Shown here: in pieces, positions 55,373-64,000 of the stretch
Layout: each line of letters begins with the position of its first letter
Position numbering within the stretch: the stretch's first letter is position 1
NCBI GenBank assembly: GCA_963790325.1
Contig: CAWBNY010000002.1
Coordinates: forward strand, 310,001 to 374,000
DNA from: JAXDMK01 sp963790325
GTDB taxonomy: Bacteria > Actinomycetota > Acidimicrobiia > Acidimicrobiales > AC-14
Length of the DNA: 64,000 bases
Direction: 5' to 3'
Notes under the pieces: generated by a model
The model's database searches: none
What the model was told of the DNA's origin: nothing
The model's input: the letters and a program-made list of their open reading frames with translations, nothing else
Translations under genes and position numbers: made by a program

Positions 55373-55425
55373 GCAACGGAGCAAACCACCCGCCCGGGGG
55401 TCGGTGCAAGGGTGCCGGGGGCGAA

Positions 55426-55441
55426 GTGGTGCTACCACCCC
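55426..55441 (-). promoter_or_regulatory. Partner site upstream of the solute-binding protein gene
   Basis: On the minus strand GGGGTGGTAGCACCAC, 14 of 16 identical to the palindrome before the response-regulator gene and in the same orientation relative to its gene. It lies 53 nt before the GTG start. Confidence 0.5.
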
Positions 55442-55449
55442 TCCGCGCT

Positions 55450-55989
55450 CTACGGCTCGGCGGGGACCGTCGTGGTGGTGGTCGTCGCGGTCGTGGACAC
55501 GGTGGTGGAGGTCGTGGTGGTGGTCGCGGTGTCGGGCGAGCGCAGGTCGACGACGACGTGGCCCCGCCCGTCGACCCGGGTCGGGTAGTGGACCAGGCCG
55601 GTGCCGTCGGCGGGAAAGGTGCGGCCGTCGCAGGCGTCGACGAAGTCCCGGGTGGAGGCACGCCACTCCAGGAAGCACCGGCGGGGGGCGCCGGGGGCGT
55701 GGGCCTCGAACGCCCGCCAGTCGACGTCGCCCAGGTGCTGGACGTAGATGTCGCGGGAGCGGTTGAGGAGGTCCTGGAAGAGGATGGGGCCGCCCCGGGC
55801 CACGGTGCGGGCCCGTTGCTCGGCCGGGCCGACGTCGAAGGTGGCGGCGGGCGAATCGGTCTGGTCGGCCCCGGAGCCGACCAGGTTGGCGACGATGGCG
55901 AAGATCAGGATGCCGCCGAGAACGCCGGCGACGCCGGTGAGCACCACGGTCGTGCCCTTCGGCGTCCTCTGACCCGGACGCGGAGCCAC
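55450..55989 (-). CDS. Membrane-anchored protein with possible degenerate Rieske-like fold
   Basis: 179 residues. A basic N-terminus, one membrane helix (13-36), an extracellular domain (45-150) and a Thr-rich tail (154-175). RRCFLEWRASTRDFVDACDG and RTFPADGTGLVHYPTRVDG resemble the cluster-binding end of Rieske proteins in spacing, but the CxH...CxxH ligands are absent: only Cys105 and Cys120 remain, and no His sits beside them. Function unknown. The GTG lies 17 bp from the divergent cobalamin-protein gene. Confidence 0.8.
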   Translation of the reverse strand: MAPRPGQRTPKGTTVVLTGVAGVLGGILIFAIVANLVGSGADQTDSPAATFDVGPAEQRARTVARGGPILFQDLLNRSRDIYVQHLGDVDWRAFEAHAPGAPRRCFLEWRASTRDFVDACDGRTFPADGTGLVHYPTRVDGRGHVVVDLRSPDTATTTTTSTTVSTTATTTTTTVPAEP

Positions 55990-55994
55990 GCTCC

Positions 55995-56000
55995 TAGTAT
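55995..56000 (+). promoter_or_regulatory. Overlapping divergent -10 boxes
   Basis: TAGTAT on the plus strand lies 6 nt before ATG 56007. On the minus strand the overlapping CATACT (56001-55996) lies 6 nt before GTG 55989. Both genes therefore appear leaderless and share essentially one -10 region within a 17-bp gap. Confidence 0.5.
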
Positions 56001-56006
56001 GCGTCC

Positions 56007-56447
56007 ATGTTGCGTCCCTACCGGGTCGTGGTGGCCAAGCCCGGCCTCGACGGGCACGACCGCGGGGCCAAGGTGGTGGTGCGGGCGCTGAAGGAGGCCG
56101 GCTTCGAGGTCGTCTACGCCGGCCTCCGCCAGAGCGCCGACCAGGTGGCCGACCTGGCGGTGCGGGTCGAGGCCGACGCGGTGGGGCTGTCGGTGCTCTC
56201 GGGCGCTCACCTGGTGCACTTCCCACGGCTGGTGGCGGCCCTGGCCGAGCGGGGGGCCGACGAGGTGGTGATCTTCGGCGGGGGCATCATCCCCGCCGCC
56301 GACAGCGGCCGGTTGCGGGCGGCGGGCGTGGCGGCCCTCTTCGGCCCCGGGACTCCGCTGGCGGCCATCACCGGCTGGTTGCGGGCCGAGCTCGACCGGC
56401 GACGGGCGGAGGCGGAGGGGGTCGGGGGCCACCTGGCCGCCGGCTGA
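56007..56447 (+). CDS. Stand-alone cobalamin-binding domain protein, methylmalonyl-CoA mutase C-terminal type
   Basis: 146 residues. The B12-binding motif D-x-H-x-x-G is DGHDRG (15-20; His17), with downstream GLSVLSGAHLVHFP and VVIFGGGIIPAAD. This is the small cobalamin-binding half of a split acyl-CoA mutase; the catalytic half is not in the window. Lying 4 nt before sucC, it links B12-dependent formation of succinyl-CoA with succinyl-CoA synthetase. The acyl-CoA specificity cannot be read from this domain. Confidence 0.92.
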   Translation: MLRPYRVVVAKPGLDGHDRGAKVVVRALKEAGFEVVYAGLRQSADQVADLAVRVEADAVGLSVLSGAHLVHFPRLVAALAERGADEVVIFGGGIIPAADSGRLRAAGVAALFGPGTPLAAITGWLRAELDRRRAEAEGVGGHLAAG

Positions 56448-56451
56448 GCTG

Positions 56452-57606
56452 ATGGATCTCCTCGAGTACCAGGGCAAGCAGCTGTTGGCAGCGGCGGGCG
56501 TGCCCGCGTCGAGTGGCACCGTCGCCCGCACCGTCGACGAGGTGGTGGCCGCCACCGACGGGTTCGGGTACCCGGCCGTGGTGAAGGCCCAGGTCCGCGT
56601 CGGAGGACGGGGCAAGGCGGGGGGCGTCAAGGTGGTCGGCGACGCGGCCGCGGCCGCCGCCGCCGGGGGGGCCATCCTCGGCATGGACATCAAAGGCCAC
56701 ACGGTGGAGGTCGTCCTGGTCGAGCCGGCGTGCGACATCGCAGCCGAGTACTACCTGAGCTTCACCTTCGATCGGGCCGCCCGCCTCCACCTGGGCCTTC
56801 TTTCGACCCAGGGGGGCGTCGACATCGAGGAGGTGGCGCGCCGCGACCCGTCGGCGGTGGCACGGGTCCACGTCGATCCCGTCGCCGGGCTGACGGCGGA
56901 CGGGGCTCGGGATCTCGCCGGGCGGGCGGGGCTGGAGGGGTCGGCCGCCGAGGGAGTGGCGGCGCTCGTCGGCCTCTTGTACGCGGCGTACGTGGCGGCC
57001 GATGCCGACCTGATCGAGATCAACCCCCTGGTGCTCACGGGCGGGGGCGAGGTGGTGGCGCTCGACGCCAAGGTGACGCTCGACGACAACGCCGCCTTCC
57101 GCCATCCGGAGTGGGCCGAGTGGCGGGCGGCGGAGGAGCTCGATCCCCGGGAGCGGCGGGCCCGGGAGAAGGGGCTGAACTACGTCGGCCTCGACGGCAC
57201 CGTCGGGATAATCGGCAACGGGGCCGGCCTGGTGATGGCCACCCTCGACGTGGTCAGCCAGGCGGGGGGCTCGGCGGCCAACTTCCTCGACATCGGCGGA
57301 GGGGCCAGCGCGGCGGTGATGGCCGCCGCACTGGAGGTCGTGGCCAGCGACGACAAGGTGGGCGCCATACTCGTCAACATCTTCGGCGGGATCACCCGGG
57401 GCGACGAGGTGGCCAACGGCATCCTCCAGGCCCTGGCCGCGACCGACATCGACCCGCCCATCGTGGTCCGCCTCGACGGGACCAACGCCGAGGAGGGCCG
57501 CGCCATCCTCGCCGACCATCTGTCGGCGTCGTTGCGCTCGGAGCCGACCATGTCCGACGCCGCCCGCACCGCGGTCGCCCTGGCCCACGCCTCGGGGCCG
57601 GCATGA
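56452..57606 (+). CDS. sucC: Succinyl-CoA synthetase beta subunit
   Basis: Nucleotide-binding subunit of the TCA-cycle substrate-level phosphorylation enzyme, 384 residues. The ATP-grasp domain is N-terminal (YPAVVKAQVRVGGRGKAGGV, EINPLVLTGGGEVVALDAKV). The C-terminal CoA-ligase-like domain has NFLDIGGGASAAVM and LVNIFGGITRGDEVANGIL. CTGAGCTG precedes the ATG without a clear Shine-Dalgarno. A bridging mini-ORF joins it to sucD. Confidence 0.96.
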   Translation: MDLLEYQGKQLLAAAGVPASSGTVARTVDEVVAATDGFGYPAVVKAQVRVGGRGKAGGVKVVGDAAAAAAAGGAILGMDIKGHTVEVVLVEPACDIAAEYYLSFTFDRAARLHLGLLSTQGGVDIEEVARRDPSAVARVHVDPVAGLTADGARDLAGRAGLEGSAAEGVAALVGLLYAAYVAADADLIEINPLVLTGGGEVVALDAKVTLDDNAAFRHPEWAEWRAAEELDPRERRAREKGLNYVGLDGTVGIIGNGAGLVMATLDVVSQAGGSAANFLDIGGGASAAVMAAALEVVASDDKVGAILVNIFGGITRGDEVANGILQALAATDIDPPIVVRLDGTNAEEGRAILADHLSASLRSEPTMSDAARTAVALAHASGPA

Positions 57607-57728
57607 TCCCGCCGGCCGCCCACGCCGCCGGAGGCGTCCGCGGCCGGTCGCCCGCGGCCGGCCGCAGGACGGCACCCACCTGGGGGGAGGCTCGGAGGGG
57701 GGCCTGCCCCCCTCCGGCAGAGCCGTGA
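57603..57728 (+). CDS. Bridging mini-ORF between sucC and sucD (41 codons)
   Basis: The ATG overlaps the sucC stop (ATGA) and the TGA overlaps the sucD GTG (GTGA). The product is Ala/Gly/Arg/Pro-rich and without motif. The gap also contains a perfect GC hairpin (57694-57715). sucD has no good Shine-Dalgarno, so termination-reinitiation from this frame could be its route of translation. Confidence 0.35.
   Translation: MIPPAAHAAGGVRGRSPAAGRRTAPTWGEARRGACPPPAEP
57694..57715 (+). repeat. GC-rich hairpin with the same stem as the one after rpsJ
   Basis: GGAGGGGGG, loop CCTG, CCCCCCTCC. The nine-base stem is identical to 12220-12241. It lies within the sucC-sucD bridging frame. Confidence 0.45.
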
Positions 57729-58606
57729 GCGTGCTGGTCGACGAACACACGAAGGTGCTGGTCCAGGGGTTGACGGGGAGCCAGGGGCGGTTCCACGGGT
57801 TGCGCAACCGGGCCTACGGCACCCGGGTCGTGGCCGGCGTCACGCCGGGCAAGGGGGGGTCCGACGTGGAGGGCATCCCCGTGTTCGACACCGTGGCCGA
57901 GGCGGTGGCGGCCACCGGGGCCGACGCCAGCCTGGTCCTCGTCCCGGCCCGGTTCGCGGCGGCGGCGGTGATGGAGGCGGCCGACGCCGGCATCGGCCTG
58001 GCCGTGTGCATCACCGAGGGCATCCCCCTCCACGACGAGGCCCGGGTGGTGAGCCACCTCCGCCACCACGCCCCCGGCACCCGCCTGCTAGGGCCCAACT
58101 GTCCCGGCGTGATCACCCCCGGGCGGTGCAACATCGGCATCATCCCCCCCGAGATCGGGCTCGGCGGCGGCCCGGTGGGCGTCGTCTCCCGGTCGGGCAC
58201 CCTCACCTACCAGGCCATCTACGAGCTCACCCGCCAGGGGATCGGCCAGACCACGTGCATCGGCATCGGCGGCGACCCCGTTCCCGGGACGTCGTTCATC
58301 GACTGCCTGCGCCTGTTCGAGGACGACCCCGAGACGGAGGCGGTGATCCTCATCGGCGAGATCGGCGGGTCGGACGAGGAGGCGGCAGCCGCCTTCATCG
58401 GCGACCACATGGCGACACCCGTCGTGGCCTACGTGGCCGGCGTCACCGCCCCCCCGGGGCGCAAGATGGGCCACGCCGGCGCCATCGTGTCGGGGTCGTC
58501 GGGTGGGGCGGCGGCCAAGATCGCGGCCTTGGAAGCGGCCGGGGCCTCGGTGGTGCGGGACCCCACCGAGCTGGGTCGCCGCACCGCCGAGGTCCTCGGC
58601 CGGTAG
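57725..58606 (+). CDS. sucD: Succinyl-CoA synthetase alpha subunit
   Basis: CoA-binding, phosphohistidine-bearing subunit, 293 residues. The Rossmann CoA site is VQGLTGSQGRFHG; the phosphorylated His250 lies in RKMGHAGAIVSGSSG. NCPGVITPGRCNIGIIP is a signature. GTG start. The 3' end lies 15 nt from the convergent membrane-protein gene. Confidence 0.96.
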   Translation: MSVLVDEHTKVLVQGLTGSQGRFHGLRNRAYGTRVVAGVTPGKGGSDVEGIPVFDTVAEAVAATGADASLVLVPARFAAAAVMEAADAGIGLAVCITEGIPLHDEARVVSHLRHHAPGTRLLGPNCPGVITPGRCNIGIIPPEIGLGGGPVGVVSRSGTLTYQAIYELTRQGIGQTTCIGIGGDPVPGTSFIDCLRLFEDDPETEAVILIGEIGGSDEEAAAAFIGDHMATPVVAYVAGVTAPPGRKMGHAGAIVSGSSGGAAAKIAALEAAGASVVRDPTELGRRTAEVLGR

Positions 58607-58621
58607 GTCGGTCGGAAGGCC

Positions 58622-59044
58622 TCAGAAGGCCCGGGCGCCGCTCTCCTTGTTGATGGAGAAGCCGCCGAAGGCCACCGCGGCACCGAGGAGCAGGCCCAGG
58701 TAGGCGCCGAAGCCGAGGAAGTTGGTCTCCACGACGAGCTTGATGAGCAGCAGCGCGAAGACGGCGATGCCGGCGATCATGTGGACCTGGCCCCAGCCGA
58801 TCGGGAGGTCGGGGAGCTTGGCGTTGGCGACCTTGGTGGCGACGATCTGGCCCACCATGACGATGGCGAGCAGCAGGGCGATCACGCCGTAGAAGGCGTT
58901 GGGGGACTGGACCGCTGTGCGGTTGACGTCGACCAGGCCGCCCAGCTCGATGTTGTGCCAAGGCAGGAACAGAAGGTCGATGATCAGCAGAAGACCTGCG
59001 ATCAGCACGATCCGCTCGCCCTGGGTCAACTTCTTGAAGTCCAT
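58622..59044 (-). CDS. Four-helix membrane protein of unknown function
   Basis: 140 residues with four predicted membrane helices (about 11-27, 50-70, 87-104, 111-130). A short loop after helix 1 holds LPWHNIELGGLVDVN. The cytoplasmic N-terminus is MDFKKLTQGERIV. GGGGGAGCCA gives a good ribosome-binding site for ATG 59044; a longer upstream frame is rejected. It is transcribed divergently from purH. No family is recognised with confidence. Confidence 0.85.
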   Translation of the reverse strand: MDFKKLTQGERIVLIAGLLLIIDLLFLPWHNIELGGLVDVNRTAVQSPNAFYGVIALLLAIVMVGQIVATKVANAKLPDLPIGWGQVHMIAGIAVFALLLIKLVVETNFLGFGAYLGLLLGAAVAFGGFSINKESGARAF

Positions 59045-59150
59045 TGGCTCCCCCTTGCCCGATAAGTGCCCGTAGTAGAGCACGCAGTTCGCCCGATGGA
59101 AAGAGGCTGGTACGGTGCCCGACCGTGAGGATCGGACGGGTGTCCCGCCG

Positions 59151-60671
59151 ATGAGGGCGCTGCTGTCCGTCTACGACAAGACCGGGCTGCTGGAGCTGGC
59201 CCGGGGGCTCACCGACCTGGGCTGGGAGTTGGTGTCCAGCGGGGGGACGGCCGCCACCCTGACCGCGGCCGGGATCCCCTGCACCGAGGTGGCCGAGGTC
59301 ACCGGCGCCCCCGAGATGCTGGGGGGACGGGTCAAGACCCTCCACCCCGCCATCGCCGGGGGCATCCTCGCCGACCGCTCCAAGCCCGAGCACCTGGCCG
59401 ACCTCAAGACCCGGGGGATCGCCGCCATCGACCTGGTGGTGTGCAACCTGTACCCGTTCCGGGCCCAGCCGTCGGTGGAGATGATCGACGTCGGCGGACC
59501 CACCATGGTGCGGGCGGCGGCCAAGAACCACGCCTCGGTGGGGGTGGTCGTCGACCCGTCCGACTACGACGGGGTGCTGGAGGAGCTGCGGGCGGGGGGG
59601 AGCCTGTCCGACGACACCCGGCGATGCCTGGCCCGGCGGGCGTTCGCCGCCACCGCCGCCTACGACGCCGCCATCGTGGGCTGGCTGGACTCCTCGGGTG
59701 CCGGCGACGGGGCCGTGCTGCCGCCCACCCTCCACCTGGCCCTGGAGAAGGCCGACGACCTCCGCTACGGGGAGAACCCGCACCAGCAGGCGGCCCGGTA
59801 CCGCAGCATCGGGGTCGTGGGCTGGTGGGACGGGGTCACCCAGCACGGGGGGATGGCCCTCTCCTACCTCAACCTGTGCGACGCCGAAGCGGCCTGGCTC
59901 CTGGTCCACGACCTGGGCCAGGTGGGCGACCGGCCGGCGGTGGCGATCATCAAGCACGCCAACCCGTGCGGGGCGGCGGTGGCCGACGACCTGGCCACCG
60001 CCTACCAGCTGGCGTTCGAGGGTGACCCCACGTCGGCCTTCGGGGGGATCGTGGCCCTCAACCGACCGGTCGACGAGGCCACGGTGGCGGTCATGGAGGC
60101 GGCGGCCCAGGCCGATGTGGTCATCGCCCCGTCCTACGACGCCGGCACCGTCGAACGGCTGGCGGCGAAGCGCAAGAACACCCGCCTGCTGTCGGCCCCG
60201 TCGCCGGCGGCGGAGGCGCTCCACCTGCGGGCCTTCGCCGGCGGGTTCCTGGTCCAGGAGCCGAACCGGTTCGTGGCCGAGCGGTCGTCGTGGCGGGTCG
60301 TGAGCCAGGCCTCGCCCACCGACGACCAGTGGCTCGACGCCGAACTGGCCTGGCGGCTCTGCGGCCACGTGAAGTCCAACGCGGTCGTGCTCGTGCGCGG
60401 CGGCCAGGCGGTGGGGATCGGCGCCGGCCAGCAGAGCCGGGTCGACGCGGCCGAGGTGGCGGCCCGCAAGGCCGGCGACCGGGCCAAAGGCGGGGCCAGC
60501 GCCACCGACGGCTTCTACCCCTTCCCCGACGGGGTCGAGGTGGCGGCCGGCTCGGGGGTGGCGGTGGTGGTCCAGCCGGGCGGAAGCATCCGCGACGCCG
60601 ACGCGGTGGCGGCGGCCGACGCCCACGGCATGGCCATGGTGATCACCGGCGAGCGCCAGTTCCGGCACTGA
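59151..60671 (+). CDS. purH: Bifunctional AICAR transformylase/IMP cyclohydrolase
   Basis: Last two steps of IMP synthesis, 506 residues. The N-terminal cyclohydrolase domain (1 to about 195) begins RALLSVYDKTGLLELARGL and has GGRVKTLHPAIAGGIL. The C-terminal transformylase has KHANPCG (268-274) and DLRYGENPHQQAARY. ATG 59151 is preferred over GTG 59115, which overlaps a -10-like TACGGT (59111-59116). purN, often adjacent in Actinobacteria, is absent. The stop overlaps folD. Confidence 0.96.
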   Translation: MRALLSVYDKTGLLELARGLTDLGWELVSSGGTAATLTAAGIPCTEVAEVTGAPEMLGGRVKTLHPAIAGGILADRSKPEHLADLKTRGIAAIDLVVCNLYPFRAQPSVEMIDVGGPTMVRAAAKNHASVGVVVDPSDYDGVLEELRAGGSLSDDTRRCLARRAFAATAAYDAAIVGWLDSSGAGDGAVLPPTLHLALEKADDLRYGENPHQQAARYRSIGVVGWWDGVTQHGGMALSYLNLCDAEAAWLLVHDLGQVGDRPAVAIIKHANPCGAAVADDLATAYQLAFEGDPTSAFGGIVALNRPVDEATVAVMEAAAQADVVIAPSYDAGTVERLAAKRKNTRLLSAPSPAAEALHLRAFAGGFLVQEPNRFVAERSSWRVVSQASPTDDQWLDAELAWRLCGHVKSNAVVLVRGGQAVGIGAGQQSRVDAAEVAARKAGDRAKGGASATDGFYPFPDGVEVAAGSGVAVVVQPGGSIRDADAVAAADAHGMAMVITGERQFRH

Positions 60672-61525
60672 TGGCGGCCGTCGTCATGGCCGGCGCGCCG
60701 GTGGTGGAGGCGGTCACGGCCGACGTCCGCCGGCGGGTGGCCGAGCTGGCCGAGCGGGGGGTCACCGTCGGGCTGGCCACGATCCTGGTTGGAGACGACC
60801 CGGCCAGCGCCGGCTACATCCGCAAGAAGCACGAGGCCAGCGCGGCCACCGGCATCCGATCGGTGAACGTCCACCTGCCGGCCACCGCCACCCAGGACGA
60901 CGTGCTGGCGGCGGTGGAGGCCCTCAACGCCGATCCCGAGGTGGATGCCTTCCTCATCCAGAACCCGGTGCCCCGGGGCCTCGACTTCAACGCCGCCCTC
61001 GCCGCCATGGACCCCGACAAGGACGCCGACGGCCTCCATCCGTCGAACCTGGGCCGCCTCGCCCTGGGCGAGGACGGGCCGGTGCCGTGCACGCCGGCGG
61101 GCATCCAGGCGCTCCTGGCCCACTACGGGGTGCCGGTGGAGGGCCGCCACGTGGTGATCGTCGGCCGCGGCCCCACCCTCGGCCGGCCCCTGGCCATGCT
61201 CCTGTCGCTCAAGCGCCCGGGGGCCAACGCGGCGGTGACCACGGTCCACACGGGCGTGCCCGACTGGGCCGACTACACCCGCCGGGCCGACATCGTGGTG
61301 GGGGCGGCGGGGGTGCCCAACATGATCGGCCCGGGCGACGTCCGGCCGGGGGCGGCGGTGGTCGGCGGCGGGATCTCGTGGGAGGGAAAACGCCTGGTCA
61401 GCGACGTCGACGAGTCGGTCGGCGACGTGGCCGGGTGGGTGACGCCCCGCCTGGGCGGGGTCGGTCCGACCACGGTGGCGATGCTGCTCAGCAACGCCGT
61501 GTCCGCCGCCGCCCGCCGCCGCTAG
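60671..61525 (+). CDS. folD: Methylenetetrahydrofolate dehydrogenase/cyclohydrolase
   Basis: Supplies 10-formyl-THF, the cofactor used by PurH just upstream. It has 284 residues; the catalytic region is ASAGYIRKKHEASAATGI (Tyr49, Lys52 or Lys53). NAD(P) site VGRGPTLGRPLAMLLSLKRP (usual form VGRSxxVGxP), and C-terminal GGVGPTTVAMLLSN. The ATG overlaps the purH stop (TGATG), coupling production of the cofactor and its user. Confidence 0.96.
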   Translation: MAAVVMAGAPVVEAVTADVRRRVAELAERGVTVGLATILVGDDPASAGYIRKKHEASAATGIRSVNVHLPATATQDDVLAAVEALNADPEVDAFLIQNPVPRGLDFNAALAAMDPDKDADGLHPSNLGRLALGEDGPVPCTPAGIQALLAHYGVPVEGRHVVIVGRGPTLGRPLAMLLSLKRPGANAAVTTVHTGVPDWADYTRRADIVVGAAGVPNMIGPGDVRPGAAVVGGGISWEGKRLVSDVDESVGDVAGWVTPRLGGVGPTTVAMLLSNAVSAAARRR

Positions 61526-61589
61526 CCGTCGACCGACCCGGCCCCACGCCCCCGAGCCGGGTCGGGGATCGGCCGATCCAGGCCACCAG

Positions 61590-61595
61590 TAGGCT
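61590..61595 (+). promoter_or_regulatory. -10 box close to the icd start
   Basis: TAGGCT ends 8 nt before ATG 61604 and no Shine-Dalgarno intervenes (CGCCGGCC). Confidence 0.45.
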
Positions 61596-61603
61596 CGCCG
61601 GCC

Positions 61604-62802
<1,199 letters not shown>

Positions 62803-62806
<4 letters not shown>

Positions 62807-62913
62807 CACCCGACGAGGCCGGCCCCGGCCGCCGCCGCGAGCTCTGGACGCTCGACGACCTCTCCCGTCGTTTCGAGTCCAGAACGGGAGTTGGGGAGGG
62901 GGTGGGCCGATGA
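62803..62913 (+). CDS. Bridging mini-ORF between icd and mdh (36 codons)
   Basis: The GTG overlaps the icd stop (GTGA) and the TGA overlaps the mdh ATG (ATGA). Of the five such frames it looks most protein-like: RRRELWTLDDLSRRFESRTG could form an amphipathic helix. GGGGAGGGGG inside its 3' end also serves as the mdh ribosome-binding site. Function unknown. Confidence 0.4.
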
Positions 62914-63854
62914 AGGTCACCGTCGTCGGGGCCGGGTACTACGGGTCCACGCTCGCCCTCCGGGTGGCCGAGGGGGGGTACTCCCACGAGGTTGTCATGA
63001 CCGACATCGTGGAGGGCAGGCCCCAGGGACTGGCCCTCGACATGATGCAGAGCCGGTCGATCGCCGGCTTCGAGACCCGGATCGTGGGGACGAACCGCTA
63101 CCAGGAGACGGCCGGCTCCGACGTGTGCGTGATCACCGCCGGTCTCCCCCGCAAGCCGGGCATGAGCCGGATGGACCTGCTCGAGACCAACGCCGCCATC
63201 GTGGGCGAGGTCGCCCTGCGGCTGGTGGAGACCTCGCCCGGCACCGTGGTCATCGTCGTCTCGAACCCCCTCGACGAGATGACCGCCCTGGCCGCCGAGG
63301 TCACCGGCCTGCCCCGTTCCCGGGTGATGGGCCAGGCGGGGATGCTCGACACGGCCCGCTTCAAGCACTTCGTGGCCGAGCACCTGGGCGTGTCGCCGTC
63401 GACGGTGGAGGCGATCACCCTCGGGTCCCACGGCGACACCATGGTGCCGGTCCCGTCGCTGGTGAAGGTGGGGGGCCGGCCGCTGGCGGAGCTGGTCGAC
63501 CCGGCCGCGGTCGACGAGCTCGTCCGCCGCACCCGCGATGGGGGGGCCGAGATCGTGGCCCTCCTGGTGAAGGGCTCGGCCTACTACGCCCCCGCGGCCG
63601 CGGCCGAGGCCATGGTCCGGGCGGTGGCCACCGACACCGGCGAGATGATGCCGGTGGCGGCGTGGGTCGACGGCCAGTACGGGATCGAGGGCGTCTACCT
63701 GGGCGTTCCCGCCCGGCTCGGCCGGGAGGGCGTGCGGGAGGTCGTCGAGCTCCCCCTCACCGAGGCCGAGCGGGCCGCCCTGGCGGCGGCGGCGGACGCG
63801 GTGCGCTCCCGCCAGGCCGACGTCCTCGCCCTCGCCCGCCCCGGCCCGGGCTAA
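62910..63854 (+). CDS. mdh: Malate dehydrogenase, LDH-like type
   Basis: NAD-dependent malate/oxaloacetate oxidoreductase, 314 residues. GAGYYG (7-12) with Asp32 indicates NAD. The substrate loop LPRKPGMSRMD supplies Arg81 and Arg87, the malate-type arginines; Arg150 and His174 (GSHGDT) complete the site. Lactate dehydrogenase is unlikely given Arg81. Its stop overlaps a convergent gene by 4 bp. Confidence 0.95.
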   Translation: MKVTVVGAGYYGSTLALRVAEGGYSHEVVMTDIVEGRPQGLALDMMQSRSIAGFETRIVGTNRYQETAGSDVCVITAGLPRKPGMSRMDLLETNAAIVGEVALRLVETSPGTVVIVVSNPLDEMTALAAEVTGLPRSRVMGQAGMLDTARFKHFVAEHLGVSPSTVEAITLGSHGDTMVPVPSLVKVGGRPLAELVDPAAVDELVRRTRDGGAEIVALLVKGSAYYAPAAAAEAMVRAVATDTGEMMPVAAWVDGQYGIEGVYLGVPARLGREGVREVVELPLTEAERAALAAAADAVRSRQADVLALARPGPG

Positions 63855-64000
63855 GGCCGGGACCGGCCCCGGACCATCACGAACAGGGGGGCGGCCACGA
63901 AGCCGACCCCCGCCACCGGGAGCAGGAGGACGGCCGTCGTCCGCAGCAGTGAGGACTGGACCATGGTCGACAGGAAGAACAAGCCCGCCGCGGCCAGGAC
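63851..64000 (-). CDS. Membrane protein, C-terminal 49 residues only
   Basis: An open minus-strand frame entering from the window edge and ending at 63851. The visible part is two hydrophobic stretches (LAAAGLFFLSTMVQSSLL, then TAVLLLPVAGVGFVAAPLF) and a basic end RGRSRP. No family can be assigned from this fragment. Confidence 0.7.
   Translation of the reverse strand, partial: VLAAAGLFFLSTMVQSSLLRTTAVLLLPVAGVGFVAAPLFVMVRGRSRP

Overview
The window is a gene-dense, very GC-rich (third codon positions almost all G or C) stretch of a bacterial chromosome. Actinobacterial features are: RpoB and RpoC most like mycobacterial proteins, the gene order rpoB-rpoC-rpsL-rpsG-fusA-tuf-S10-spc-alpha, frequent GTG and TTG starts, apparent leaderless genes, and NADP-type Icd beside an LDH-like malate dehydrogenase. 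An Acidimicrobiia-like lineage is the best guess; this is inference from protein style and gene order, not from a search.

Layout. 1-11.9 kb: rpoB (5' end outside the window), rpoC, rpsL, rpsG, fusA, tuf. 11.9-30.2 kb: almost the whole ribosomal protein supercluster (rpsJ to rplO), secY, adk, map, infA, rpmJ, rpsM, rpsK, rpsD, rpoA, rplQ, truA, rplM, rpsI. 30.2-36.8 kb: cell-wall precursor and housekeeping genes (glmM, glmS, acpS, nnrE/D, a CBS-pair protein, alr). 36.8-38.3 kb, minus strand: a stomatin/NfeD membrane pair. 38.4-42.6 kb: an intein-containing family 4 uracil-DNA glycosylase, then the t6A tRNA-modification cluster tsaE-tsaB-rimI-tsaD. 42.6-47.9 kb: groES-groEL under a perfect CIRCE operator, a 58-residue small gene, guaB3 and guaA. 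47.9-51.4 kb: a zinc alcohol dehydrogenase (minus) and pcrA. 51.3-56.0 kb: a signalling island made of a LuxR-type response regulator facing a minus-strand operon of a membrane-anchored protein, a solute-binding lipoprotein and a sensor kinase. 56.0-63.9 kb: central metabolism (cobalamin-binding protein, sucC, sucD, a four-helix membrane protein, purH, folD, icd, mdh), ending in a truncated minus-strand membrane gene.

The most unusual observations are these. (1) A 261-residue intein in uracil-DNA glycosylase is placed so that the +1 Cys is a predicted 4Fe-4S ligand; it is followed by an apparent frameshift in a G6 run. (2) infA, and probably glmM, have no ATG, GTG or TTG at the conserved N-terminus and seem to start at CTG. 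(3) Five gaps inside operons (rplN-rplX, rplF-rplR, adk-map, sucC-sucD, icd-mdh) are each spanned exactly by a mini-ORF whose start overlaps the upstream stop and whose stop overlaps the downstream start. (4) A solute-binding protein, kinase and response regulator set has a nearly identical 16-bp site upstream of both transcription units. (5) Eight genes have a TANNNT hexamer 5-10 nt before the start codon, as expected for leaderless or nearly leaderless transcripts.

No rRNA, tRNA, CRISPR array, insertion sequence or prophage was seen. All functional calls come from reading motifs and gene context by eye; no database search was possible.
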